Source: Candidatus Shapirobacteria bacterium (GTDB lineage: Bacteria > Patescibacteriota > Microgenomatia > UBA12405 > UBA6130). Taken from it: a DNA stretch of 14,283 bases. Under the pieces are notes generated by a model. The model was not told the origin of the DNA and did no database searches. It saw nothing but the letters and a program-made list of their open reading frames with translations. The position numbers were made by a program, and so were the translations under genes. The stretch is taken from positions 1 to 14,283 of the forward strand of contig JALTFB010000073.1 in the NCBI GenBank assembly GCA_027007615.1. Reading direction: 5' to 3'. Shown one piece after another: positions 7,215 through 12,820 of this stretch; the first letter of the stretch is position 1, and every line of letters begins with the position of its first letter.

Positions 7215-7269
7215 AATTTAAAATAGAGAAAAAATGTTTTGGTTGTGGGCAGGAAAAACAATAATGGGT

Positions 7270-7275
7270 TATAAT
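7270..7275 (+). promoter_or_regulatory. -10 hexamer of the tRNA-Pro gene
   Basis: TATAAT ends seven bases before the first base of the tRNA, so transcription would begin at or just before position 1. The -35 is weak (TTGTGG at 7243-7248 is too distant at 21 bases). Confidence 0.5.
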
Positions 7276-7282
7276 TAAGCAA

Positions 7283-7355
7283 CGGGGATTGGCGCAATTG
7301 GCAGCGCGCACGATTCGGGTTCGTGAGGCTGGCGGTTCGAATCCGCCATCCCCGA
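7283..7355 (+). tRNA. tRNA-Pro, anticodon CGG
   Basis: A full cloverleaf can be drawn. Acceptor CGGGGAT (7283-7289) pairs with ATCCCCG (7348-7354), with discriminator A7355. The D arm is GCGC/GCGC (7292-7295, 7304-7307). The anticodon stem CACGA/TCGTG (7309-7313, 7321-7325) encloses the loop TTCGGGT with anticodon CGG at 7316-7318. The T arm is GGCGG/CCGCC around TTCGAAT (7331-7347). The variable loop has five bases. CCA is not encoded. C1-G72 is typical of proline tRNA. Position 37 is G after G36, the m1G site made by TrmD, whose gene lies next door. Confidence 0.93.
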
Positions 7356-7356
7356 C
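7342..7356 (+). repeat. 15-bp direct repeat, copy 1 (3' end of tRNA-Pro)
   Basis: TCCGCCATCCCCGAC recurs exactly at 7449-7463, 107 bases downstream. It covers the 3' T-stem strand and acceptor strand of the tRNA, the usual place for integrase attachment cores, but it may also come from a decayed tandem tRNA copy. Confidence 0.8.
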
Positions 7357-7390
7357 AAGATCAGTTAGCACATTAAAAGTGTGAGAATTT

Positions 7391-7463
7391 AGAGGTAGCG
7401 GATTGGTAGCGCGCTCCGACACAAGGTCGGAGAAACTGCCAGTTTGGCTCCGCCATCCCCGAC
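7391..7463 (+). pseudogene. Decayed tRNA-like sequence after tRNA-Pro
   Basis: This 73-base stretch aligns with the intact tRNA over its length: a D-arm-like GCGGATTGGTAGCGC (7398-7412), an anticodon-arm-like stem CTCCGAC/GTCGGAG, and an identical 3' end from 7449. It cannot be a working tRNA. The 5' acceptor strand is not complementary to the 3' one, no U stands at position 33, and the T stem (GCCAG against CCGCC) does not pair. It may be a degenerate duplicate of tRNA-Pro in which a repeated palindrome has replaced the anticodon arm. Confidence 0.5.
7449..7463 (+). repeat. 15-bp direct repeat, copy 2
   Basis: Exact copy of bases 7342-7356. It forms the 3' end of the tRNA-like remnant. No integrase gene or other mobility gene is present between the copies. 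Confidence 0.8.
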
Positions 7464-7503
7464 TGAGAATAGCGTGAGTATTTTGTTAAGATTGCTGGTA
7501 GCC

Positions 7504-7656
7504 CATCCACTGAAGATCCTGAACTTTCCGACTCTGTCGAAAAATCAGGATGACTAATGCGTACAGTATATCTTCATGTCCATCGTCATGCTGAACTTGC
7601 CCGCCCCGCCTCTGAGGGCGCGAAGGGGCCTGGGGGTTCAACATCTCCAGTGGATG
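7504..7656. repeat. Long imperfect inverted repeat in the gene-free region
   Basis: The outer arms 7504-7524 and 7636-7656 are complementary at 18 of 21 positions. CAGGATGAC (7546-7554) and GTCATGCTG near 7576-7584 form an inner, nearly perfect pair, and a GCCCC/GGGGC palindrome lies near 7605-7630. The nesting suggests a folded repeat element. No coding potential is convincing here: the open frame on the minus strand crosses the arms and has no recognisable protein character. Confidence 0.6.
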
Positions 7657-7730
7657 TCCGATTCTCATTGTGGGTACATCACTCATTGAAGATCCTTTAA
7701 TTTAATTTCCAAACTTCAAGTACCAAATTC

Positions 7731-7950
7731 CAAACAAATCCTAAATCCTAATGACCTAAATCCTAAACCCCGACGTTCATTGGGGCAGGCCTGCTCCGAC
7801 GCCACGTCGGAGCAATAACCAAATTACCAAATGATCAAGTGACCAAAACAAAAGAAAAAGATAAAGAAAAAGAAAAAAAGAAATGTTTTGAACATTTAAG
7901 TTTTGGTCATTTGAATTTGTTTAGGATTTAGGATTTAGAGTTTAGGATTT
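7731..7950. repeat. Imperfect inverted repeat built from CCTAAATCC and GACCAAAAC motifs
   Basis: The left arm (7731-7767) is a run of CCTAAATCC-type units and the right arm (7914-7950) is the same motif inverted (TTTAGGATT units). Inside, GACCAAAAC (7841-7849) pairs exactly with GTTTTGGTC (7900-7908). The centre is a purine-only-rich A/G tract (7849-7884). The pattern resembles a small non-autonomous hairpin element or a repeat array that has turned back on itself. It contains no gene. Confidence 0.6.
7793..7813. repeat. Perfect palindrome GCTCCGACG / CGTCGGAGC
   Basis: A nine-base-pair stem with a CCA loop. Seven to eight bases of the same stem (GCTCCGAC with GTCGGAG) recur at 7413-7432 in the tRNA-like remnant, so this is a repeated hairpin unit in the region. 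Confidence 0.65.
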
Positions 7951-7951
7951 A

Positions 7952-7976
7952 CTCCGCCGCCCGTCAGCTGGCGGAG
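7952..7976. repeat. Palindrome CTCCGCC / GGCGGAG
   Basis: A seven-base-pair GC-rich stem (7952-7958 with 7970-7976) just outside the long inverted repeat. No T run follows, so it is probably part of the repeat cluster rather than a terminator. Confidence 0.5.
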
Positions 7977-7993
7977 GTGGAGTCGGGGCAGGG

Positions 7994-8002
7994 TGTTATA
8001 CT
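7994..8002 (+). promoter_or_regulatory. Extended -10 for the C39-like gene
   Basis: TGT followed by TATACT ends nine bases before the ATG at 8012. A transcript from here would carry at most a few untranslated bases. Confidence 0.4.
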
Positions 8003-8011
8003 TACTTGACA

Positions 8012-8797
8012 ATGGCTATTAATTCCGATATTAGAGCTTTAACCCTAAACCAAATAAGAGCCGGGCGGGAAATAGCAAAAATTTTTCCTGGGAAAAAGGA
8101 TTTGGGCCGCTCTCTGTGTTTATTGGCATCAGCGGGAACAGCTATCAATCTTATTTTCCAAAAACGCATCATTACCGAGCAAAATGAAAAAGGCAATCTT
8201 TCTTTAGTCAGGGTATATGAGGTATTTTCCCAAGTCAATGGCCGATTTGTCAGCGCAAATTTGCCCCGAGGTTTTTTAATAGCCAGTCATTCCGGAAACA
8301 TGTATCACCATGTGGTTGTTGCTTTGGCAGAAGCTATAGGGTTGGATGCTGTTTCTTTAAGAGGCGTTGACACTTTAAAGCCTTTAAAAGCATATGTAAA
8401 AACGGGCCAAAGCTCGGTAATTATTTCTGTAAAAAATAGTTTTACTTGGGAGCAAGTGCTAAGGAGGAAGCCTCCTAAAAATTTAAATTGGCAAGAAGGC
8501 AGGCATGTGATTTCAATACTGGAATTAAATAATGATCGAATAACAATAGCCGATCCTTTTAATTGGTTGCATCCTAATGCCGGGTGGGGGATAGTGGCCG
8601 ATTTTTCTTTGGGAGTGGTGAAGCAATATTTGAAGGGCGCCGGATCCGAAGCTGCCAAGGCAATTATTTTTAGCCGCCATAATTTAAGAAAATTGCCATT
8701 TACAAAAAATGATATTTTTATCCCACCAGAAATTATTGGGTATATCCACAAAGCTTTTGCCTCGTCCGATGGCGGTTTGTTAAGCGGAGAAATTTAA
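8012..8797 (+). CDS. Hypothetical protein, possibly a divergent peptidase C39-like fold
   Basis: The 261-residue product has no signal peptide or clear membrane helix. The second half recalls the C39/papain-like layout: a conserved SHSGNMYHHVVVALAEAIG stretch (92-110), SSVIISV (134-140), a His in GRHVISI (H165) and an Asp in ITIADPFNW (D181), matching the His and Asp positions of C39-like domains. The usual N-terminal catalytic motif (D/E-C-G-P) is not seen; the nearest candidate is C36 in GRSLCLLASAGTA, which lacks the glycine after Cys. It may be an inactive or differently acting relative, or an unrelated fold. ATG 8012 was preferred over TTG 8006. No Shine-Dalgarno site is visible. The 3' end overlaps the convergent tsaD gene by 18 bases. 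The repeat cluster lies immediately upstream. Confidence 0.6.
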   Translation: MAINSDIRALTLNQIRAGREIAKIFPGKKDLGRSLCLLASAGTAINLIFQKRIITEQNEKGNLSLVRVYEVFSQVNGRFVSANLPRGFLIASHSGNMYHHVVVALAEAIGLDAVSLRGVDTLKPLKAYVKTGQSSVIISVKNSFTWEQVLRRKPPKNLNWQEGRHVISILELNNDRITIADPFNWLHPNAGWGIVADFSLGVVKQYLKGAGSEAAKAIIFSRHNLRKLPFTKNDIFIPPEIIGYIHKAFASSDGGLLSGEI

Positions 8798-9898
8798 GTT
8801 GGGATTGCGATCCAGCGAGCTTATATTTTGGACAAATTCTTTCCGCAGTGCTTTATAAAAAGCGGCAATACCAATCATAGCTGCGTTATCACTGATTAAA
8901 TTGCGCGAATAAGGAGTGAAGACGGGAATATTATATTTCCTGGCGACAGAGCGTATTTGTTGTCTTAGATAAAGATTATTGATGACCCCGCCGCCGAGAA
9001 AGATTTGTTCTGGATGATGCATTTCCAAAGCTTTTTTTAGTTTAATGGTGATAGCCTTAGTCAGAGTTGCCTGGAAAGAGGCGGCAAAATCCGCCAAAAA
9101 TTGGCGATCTTTTTCTTTCTTGGGAATAGCCCGTAATTTGTAGAGGCAGGCTGTTTTTAAACCCGAAAAACTGAAATTTAGCGAGGGGTCACGAGCCATA
9201 GGAACCGGCAATTGAAAGCGGCGGGGGTTACCTTGGTGAGCCAGTTCTTCGATAATAGGTCCGCCGGGATAACCAAGGTCGAGCATTTTGGCAACTTTGT
9301 CAAACGCTTCGCCGGCAGCATCATCGAGGGTTTCGCCCAATAGTTGATAATCACCTATTTTTTTAACTAAAACCAACTGAGTATGTCCGCCGGAAACAAG
9401 TAAGCCAAGGGTAGGCATTTTCTTGATAGATGGTTCTGTTTTGGAATTTGGAATTTGTGATTTGGAATTTCTCGCCAAAGACGAAAGTAGATGGCCCTCC
9501 ATGTGGTTTATGGCAATGAGCGGTCTGTGATATTTTTGAGCCAGTTTTTTAGCTTTTTTAATTCCTACTTCAAGGGCGATGGCCAGTCCCGGCCCTTGGG
9601 TAACAGCAATAGCGTCAATAGTGTCCCAGTTAATTCGCCAAGGTAGCTGAAAACGCTTGCTGTTGGCGTTAGCTCTGGCAATAGCCAGTTGTATTACTTC
9701 TCCTAAATGTTTTTGGTGTTCCTTTCGGGCTAAATCGGGGACTACGCCTCCCCAGGGGCGGTGAACATCAATTTGGGACCAAATGACATTACTTAAAACC
9801 CTTTGCCCGACAGTTATTGCCGCCGCCGTTTCATCACAAGAGGTATCAATAGATAAAATTATATAGTCACTCTGCCGTTTCGGATTGCGCTTGGCCAT
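8780..9898 (-). CDS. tsaD: tRNA N6-adenosine threonylcarbamoyltransferase TsaD
   Basis: TsaD moves the threonylcarbamoyl group from threonylcarbamoyl-AMP to A37 of tRNAs reading ANN codons, working with TsaB and TsaE. The 372-residue product has the family motifs: SIDTSCDETA (16-25), the metal-binding NHMEGH (131-136), VSGGHT (168-173), GETLDDAAGEAFDK (188-201), FSGLKT (244-249) and SDNAAM with D337. It is slightly longer than usual because residues 144-153, NSKSQIPNSK, come from an AT-rich repeat inserted between the metal motif and SGGHT. The reading frame is kept and every motif survives, so the gene looks functional. TGA then TAAAAT ends six bases before the ATG, pointing to a leaderless message. 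Its C terminus overlaps the end of the convergent C39-like gene. TsaC and TsaE are encoded as one protein at 12821-13870; TsaB is not in the window. Confidence 0.95.
   Translation of the reverse strand: MAKRNPKRQSDYIILSIDTSCDETAAAITVGQRVLSNVIWSQIDVHRPWGGVVPDLARKEHQKHLGEVIQLAIARANANSKRFQLPWRINWDTIDAIAVTQGPGLAIALEVGIKKAKKLAQKYHRPLIAINHMEGHLLSSLARNSKSQIPNSKTEPSIKKMPTLGLLVSGGHTQLVLVKKIGDYQLLGETLDDAAGEAFDKVAKMLDLGYPGGPIIEELAHQGNPRRFQLPVPMARDPSLNFSFSGLKTACLYKLRAIPKKEKDRQFLADFAASFQATLTKAITIKLKKALEMHHPEQIFLGGGVINNLYLRQQIRSVARKYNIPVFTPYSRNLISDNAAMIGIAAFYKALRKEFVQNISSLDRNPNLNFSA
9441..9470 (-). repeat. Intragenic TTTGGAATTT repeat within tsaD
   Basis: Three TTTGGAATTT-like units in 30 bases match the CAAATTCCAAA-type sequence seen between genes at 7722-7734. 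On the coding strand they read NSKSQIPNSK without a frame break. Confidence 0.7.
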
Positions 9899-9904
9899 AG
9901 AGTT

Positions 9905-9913
9905 ATTTTATCA
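9905..9913 (-). promoter_or_regulatory. Extended -10 for tsaD
   Basis: Read leftward: TGA, then TAAAAT, then six bases, then the tsaD ATG. No clear -35 is seen. Confidence 0.45.
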
Positions 9914-9926
9914 TTAAGCGCTTTTA

Positions 9927-9935
9927 TGCTATAAA
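9927..9935 (+). promoter_or_regulatory. Extended -10 for the kinase-like gene
   Basis: TGC followed by TATAAA lies about 58 bases before the ATG at 9994. A possible -35, TTATCA (9908-9913), is 16 bases upstream and overlaps the divergent tsaD promoter, so the two may compete. Confidence 0.45.
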
Positions 9936-9993
9936 GTAACCACAAAGTCTGAATAGAGGACTAATTGAATAGCATAGTTAAGGTATTTAGATA

Positions 9994-10707
9994 ATGTTCA
10001 CGATTCAAAATTATCCCAAATCGTATGGTAACATAAAACCAGGCTTTTATAGGCTGAGAGGATTCCAGAAACCAAACGTTGATATTGAGAAAATAGAATC
10101 GAAATTTTGGGAATTCATTTCTGCAATGGCTTTTTCAAAACAACCAAGAAAGATTTTTAAATCTTATCAATTCATGGATGCTGGTTGGGAATGGTCAGTT
10201 TTTCGCAAAGATAGCCAAACTGTGATTAAAATTCCTGCTGGAATATTTGACGAGGTGAATGAAAAGCAGTATCTCACTAATACTAAACTTGCTTACCAAA
10301 AGATTCTTGATTATTTTCCAGCAAAGTTTGTTGCCGAAACTACATTTGAAAGATCGAACGGCTTAAACATGATGGAGCAAGTTTTAGTTGAAGGCAAGGA
10401 CAATGGCAGGATTGGCTACAATACGAAAAACCTTGAATTACTAAAGAACACAAAAATTTTTCTTAAATCCGCTTTAGAAATGTTGGATGATTACCAATGG
10501 TTGCCTGATTTTGACATCAGAAGGTCATCTAAAGGCTTTAGATTACGAAACGTTATCATTAAATCTAACCTTCCCAAAATTATTGATTTTACTGCTTACT
10601 ACGATGTTTATCGACTCTATTCCCAAAGGACCAGACAGGAAGTCAAAGACAAAAGAAAACGCATTGTTGATTTTCTAAGTTGGATTAGCAAAAAGAAAAA
10701 ATCTTAA
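9994..10707 (+). CDS. Uncharacterised protein with kinase-like features
   Basis: The 237-residue protein shows a weak protein-kinase or aminoglycoside-phosphotransferase outline: DAGWEWSVF (62-70) in the place of a nucleotide loop, VIKIP with K79 as the possible ATP-binding lysine, a hinge-like MEQVLVEGKD (127-136), then DFDI (172-175), N187 in LRNVII and IIDF with D198 as the possible metal-binding residue. Between D174 and the Asn the spacing is longer than the classical HxDxxxxN loop, so activity is uncertain. The end is Lys-rich. G+C is about one third in the lines I counted, against nearly half in neighbouring tsaD, suggesting transfer or relaxed selection. A weak AAGG lies at 9980-9983. 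It is followed by repeat R1, in the same pattern as the next gene with R2. Confidence 0.55.
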   Translation: MFTIQNYPKSYGNIKPGFYRLRGFQKPNVDIEKIESKFWEFISAMAFSKQPRKIFKSYQFMDAGWEWSVFRKDSQTVIKIPAGIFDEVNEKQYLTNTKLAYQKILDYFPAKFVAETTFERSNGLNMMEQVLVEGKDNGRIGYNTKNLELLKNTKIFLKSALEMLDDYQWLPDFDIRRSSKGFRLRNVIIKSNLPKIIDFTAYYDVYRLYSQRTRQEVKDKRKRIVDFLSWISKKKKS

Positions 10708-10760
10708 AAAATACGCTGAAGTCACGTTACGCTCTCGCTCGTACCTTGCTCACCCTCGCC

Positions 10761-10863
10761 TAACACAGTATATGCGGTTTATCTCTTGGTCTGGGACTCA
10801 CGCAAAGCTTGCCACATCGTCTAACCGACGGTTATCCAATATCCTTTCGAAATTTGCTATAAT
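10761..10863 (+). repeat. Intergenic structured repeat R1 ending in a promoter
   Basis: It begins TAACACAGTATATGCGGTT (10761-10779) and ends with GACGGTTATCCAA (10827-10839); a TGC-TATAAT promoter element follows at 10855-10863. Copy R2 at 11394-11528 shares both ends and the 20-base distance from TTATCC to the -10 hexamer, while the middles differ in sequence and length. Inside are small hairpins, GCAA/TTGC (10802-10812) and CGTC/GACG (10818-10830). The promoter serves the Nudix gene at 10922. Confidence 0.6.
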
Positions 10864-10921
10864 TTCTTCAGAACGTCGGATCATACCGCCGCCCATTATA
10901 CGAAATTGAAAAAATTCTTAT

Positions 10922-11368
10922 ATGAACAATTTAGGATTTCAAATTAGAGGAGATTTAAATAATCCATTTCATCTATCAGTTGGTGTGGTAACTCAAGATA
11001 AGGCTAATCGAGTTGCTTTAATCAAAAAGAAGAACGATTATTTTACCATCCCCAGAGAAACCATATATTCCCTGGAAAATATAGAGGACGCACTAAAGAG
11101 ATGTGCAATAGAAGAACTTGGAATTGAAGTCTATATTGATGAGTTTCTAGGATCCTTAATCACTCATTTTAAAAGACTAGATGGTGCTGATATAGAGAAG
11201 ACGACTATATATTTCTTTGCCAGAAAAGGGTCTGACAAGAAAAGAAATCCCGAGATAGATGAAATAGATGATAAAGCTGTTTGGGTTAACCTAAGAAAAG
11301 CCATACACAAGTTACGAGATTGTAAAAATCCAGAGGATAAAATATTGGAACGAATCTTAATCTTGTAA
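10922..11368 (+). CDS. Divergent Nudix-family protein
   Basis: The 148-residue protein fits a Nudix hydrolase, a family that cleaves nucleoside diphosphates linked to other groups. A strand-rich start (HLSVGVVTQD, then VALIKKK) precedes the Nudix box region 46-68. Compared with Gx5Ex7REUxEExGU, E52, R60, E64, E65, G67 and I68 are in place, but the first Gly is E46 and the Glu after Arg is C61. Two acidic metal ligands therefore remain while one box glutamate is missing, so the activity may be altered or lost. The domain length is normal. The gene is AT-rich like the preceding one, has no clear Shine-Dalgarno site, and has its own promoter at the end of repeat R1. It is followed by repeat R2. 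No substrate can be named. Confidence 0.7.
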   Translation: MNNLGFQIRGDLNNPFHLSVGVVTQDKANRVALIKKKNDYFTIPRETIYSLENIEDALKRCAIEELGIEVYIDEFLGSLITHFKRLDGADIEKTTIYFFARKGSDKKRNPEIDEIDDKAVWVNLRKAIHKLRDCKNPEDKILERILIL

Positions 11369-11393
11369 TTAAAAGAATTTTTTCAACATCATA

Positions 11394-11528
11394 TAACAAA
11401 GTATATGAGGTTCACTCGTTACGCTTAGCTCATTTTGCCCAATGAGTGACATTACATGCCAGCCGCGCTCAGCGAAGCTGGTGCGCAACTGACGCTTATC
11501 CAACCTGCTTAAAAAATCGTGGTAAAAT
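11394..11528 (+). repeat. Intergenic structured repeat R2 ending in a promoter
   Basis: It starts TAACAAAGTATATGAGGTT (11394-11412) and ends with GACGCTTATCCAA (11491-11503), then TGG-TAAAAT at 11520-11528. Two hairpins lie inside: CTCATT/AATGAG (11430-11447) and CCAGC/GCTGG with an inner CGC/GCG (11459-11480). GTTACGC (11419-11425) can pair with GCGCAAC (11483-11489), one mismatch, to close both into a branched fold. The promoter serves the HIT gene at 11574. Confidence 0.6.
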
Positions 11529-11573
11529 TTCTTAAGAATAATAAAGTAGCCGTTTTTATTATTTTGAATATTT

Positions 11574-11993
11574 ATGACTGATTGTATATTTTGCAAAATT
11601 GTAGCCGGGGAAATTCCTTGTTTTAAGATTTATGAGGATAAGCATTTTTTGGCTTTTTTAGACATTAATCCCTGGGTGGAGGGCCATACTTTAGTTATTC
11701 CCAAAAAACATTATCGTTGGGTGTGGGATTTGCCTACAAAAGAATTCGCAAAGCCCGGCGAACCGACGGTAGAGGAGTATTTTGCCGTAGTTCACAAAAT
11801 TGCTAATCATTATCGCCAAATTTTGGGAACAGAATTTATCATGAGCTGGATTTATGGTTGGGAGATACCTCATGCCCATGTTCACCTTTTTCCTGCTTCA
11901 CGAGGCAAAATTGCTTTTTATCCCAAACAAAAGCTTTCTCCGCTTTCGCCCGAAAAAGGCCGCCAACTGGTAGAAAAGCTGAGGATTAAATAA
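11574..11993 (+). CDS. HIT family nucleotide hydrolase/transferase
   Basis: HIT proteins hydrolyse dinucleotide polyphosphates or nucleoside phosphoramidates. The 139-residue product opens with CIFCKIVAGEIP (4-15), where C4 and C7 are typical zinc ligands, continues with FLDINPWVEGHTLVIPKKHY (28-47), and ends with the triad HAHVH (100-104); H102 is the expected nucleophile. The length is normal for the family. An insertion of about ten residues (KEFAKPGEPTVEE, 56-68) lies in the central helix region. No Shine-Dalgarno site is seen; the promoter element is at 11520-11528. The next gene begins two bases after the stop, so they form an operon. The exact substrate is not determinable from sequence. 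Confidence 0.9.
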   Translation: MTDCIFCKIVAGEIPCFKIYEDKHFLAFLDINPWVEGHTLVIPKKHYRWVWDLPTKEFAKPGEPTVEEYFAVVHKIANHYRQILGTEFIMSWIYGWEIPHAHVHLFPASRGKIAFYPKQKLSPLSPEKGRQLVEKLRIK

Positions 11994-11995
11994 AA

Positions 11996-12820
11996 ATGAA
12001 GATAGAGAAAAGATCGGGTCCGGCAGAATTACCAAGTGGGAGCGAGCTGAGGGAAATCTTAGAAAAGGAAGCGATTAGACTGCCGCCTCGGCAAAAATTA
12101 AAAATACATTATCCTGATTTTCACTTGTTTTATCAATGGATGGAATTGCTACGGCTAGATACTACCGTGATGGAAGCGGCTACTCATCCCGATGAGGTAC
12201 TCCAATGGGGCAGCGAATCTCTCCAAAGAGCAGTTGGTACTACTATTGCAAACAAAGATGATGCTTCTTTTAAAGACCTTTTTGTAGTCATTGCCCGTTA
12301 TCTAGGAGAAGAGGATCATCCTGCGCCTGTTGATGCCGTTATGGTTTTCGGCGGCAGCAGCCTAAAACGGATAGAGAAGGGGGTAGAACTCTTACGGAAG
12401 GGGATTGCCAATAGGCTTATAATTAGCGGGGGTAATCCCAATTATCGCCAAAATGCGCTCCCTGAAGCTATAAAATTTTTGCGCTACACTCTTGCTAATG
12501 GTGTCCCAAAGGATGCTATTTTGATGGAACTGAATTCAATTAGCATTCCTGATAATGTTAAAACGACACTCAATTTGCTGGATAATTTTGGTGTTCGTTA
12601 TCGGCGACTAGCAATTGTTTTACCTTGGTTTGCTCAACGTCGTGGTTGGGCACACATGATGAAATTTTCTTCTCCAGGGGTAAGTGTGCTTCGGGTTAAC
12701 AGCGAGATTATTTCACAAGAATTGTTACCGACTTCGTGGTTTACTAATGAAATGGGTATAAAATTAATCTTCAACGAATTTGTAAAGATGAAAGTTGCTG
12801 TTCTCTTGAATACGGCTTAG
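11996..12820 (+). CDS. DUF218 (YdcF/ElyC/SanA-like) protein
   Basis: The 274-residue product has a DUF218 domain at about 112-235: VDAVMVFGGSS (112-122), a helix with RIEKGVELLRKGIANRLIISGG (125-146), PEAIKFLRYTLANGVPKDAI (156-175), then SIPDNVKTTLNLL (183-195) and RLAIVLPWFAQRRGW (204-218). Characterised relatives act in envelope metabolism and vancomycin tolerance, or bind nucleotides, but the biochemical activity of the family is unsettled. Unlike SanA and ElyC, this one has no membrane segment and carries an N-terminal extension of about 110 residues, so it is likely cytoplasmic. It starts two bases after the HIT gene stop. Its stop TAG (12818-12820) directly abuts the stop of the convergent tsaC-tsaE gene. 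Confidence 0.8.
   Translation: MKIEKRSGPAELPSGSELREILEKEAIRLPPRQKLKIHYPDFHLFYQWMELLRLDTTVMEAATHPDEVLQWGSESLQRAVGTTIANKDDASFKDLFVVIARYLGEEDHPAPVDAVMVFGGSSLKRIEKGVELLRKGIANRLIISGGNPNYRQNALPEAIKFLRYTLANGVPKDAILMELNSISIPDNVKTTLNLLDNFGVRYRRLAIVLPWFAQRRGWAHMMKFSSPGVSVLRVNSEIISQELLPTSWFTNEMGIKLIFNEFVKMKVAVLLNTA

Noticed and set aside
7204..7422. Minus-strand open frame of 72 residues
   Set aside because: It lies across the tRNA-Pro gene on the opposite strand and is a by-product of the tRNA sequence.
7391..7463. A second functional tRNA
   Set aside because: The acceptor strands and T stem do not pair and U33 is missing.
7486..7686. Minus-strand open frame of 66 residues in the gene-free region
   Set aside because: It runs through the arms of the inverted repeat, has no family resemblance, and its Pro/Gln/Arg-rich composition is unlike the confirmed genes.
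7372..7996. CRISPR array
   Set aside because: The repeats differ in length and orientation, have no regular spacers, and no cas gene is present.
8305..8751. Minus-strand open frame of 148 residues
   Set aside because: It is antisense to the C39-like gene, whose frame has better codon use and a promoter. No motif supports the antisense product.
10761..11503. Canonical integron attC sites
   Set aside because: The left ends have AAC-type cores (CCTAAC), but the matching GTTRRRY at the right end is absent and the outer ends are not complementary to each other. Only a cassette-like arrangement remains.
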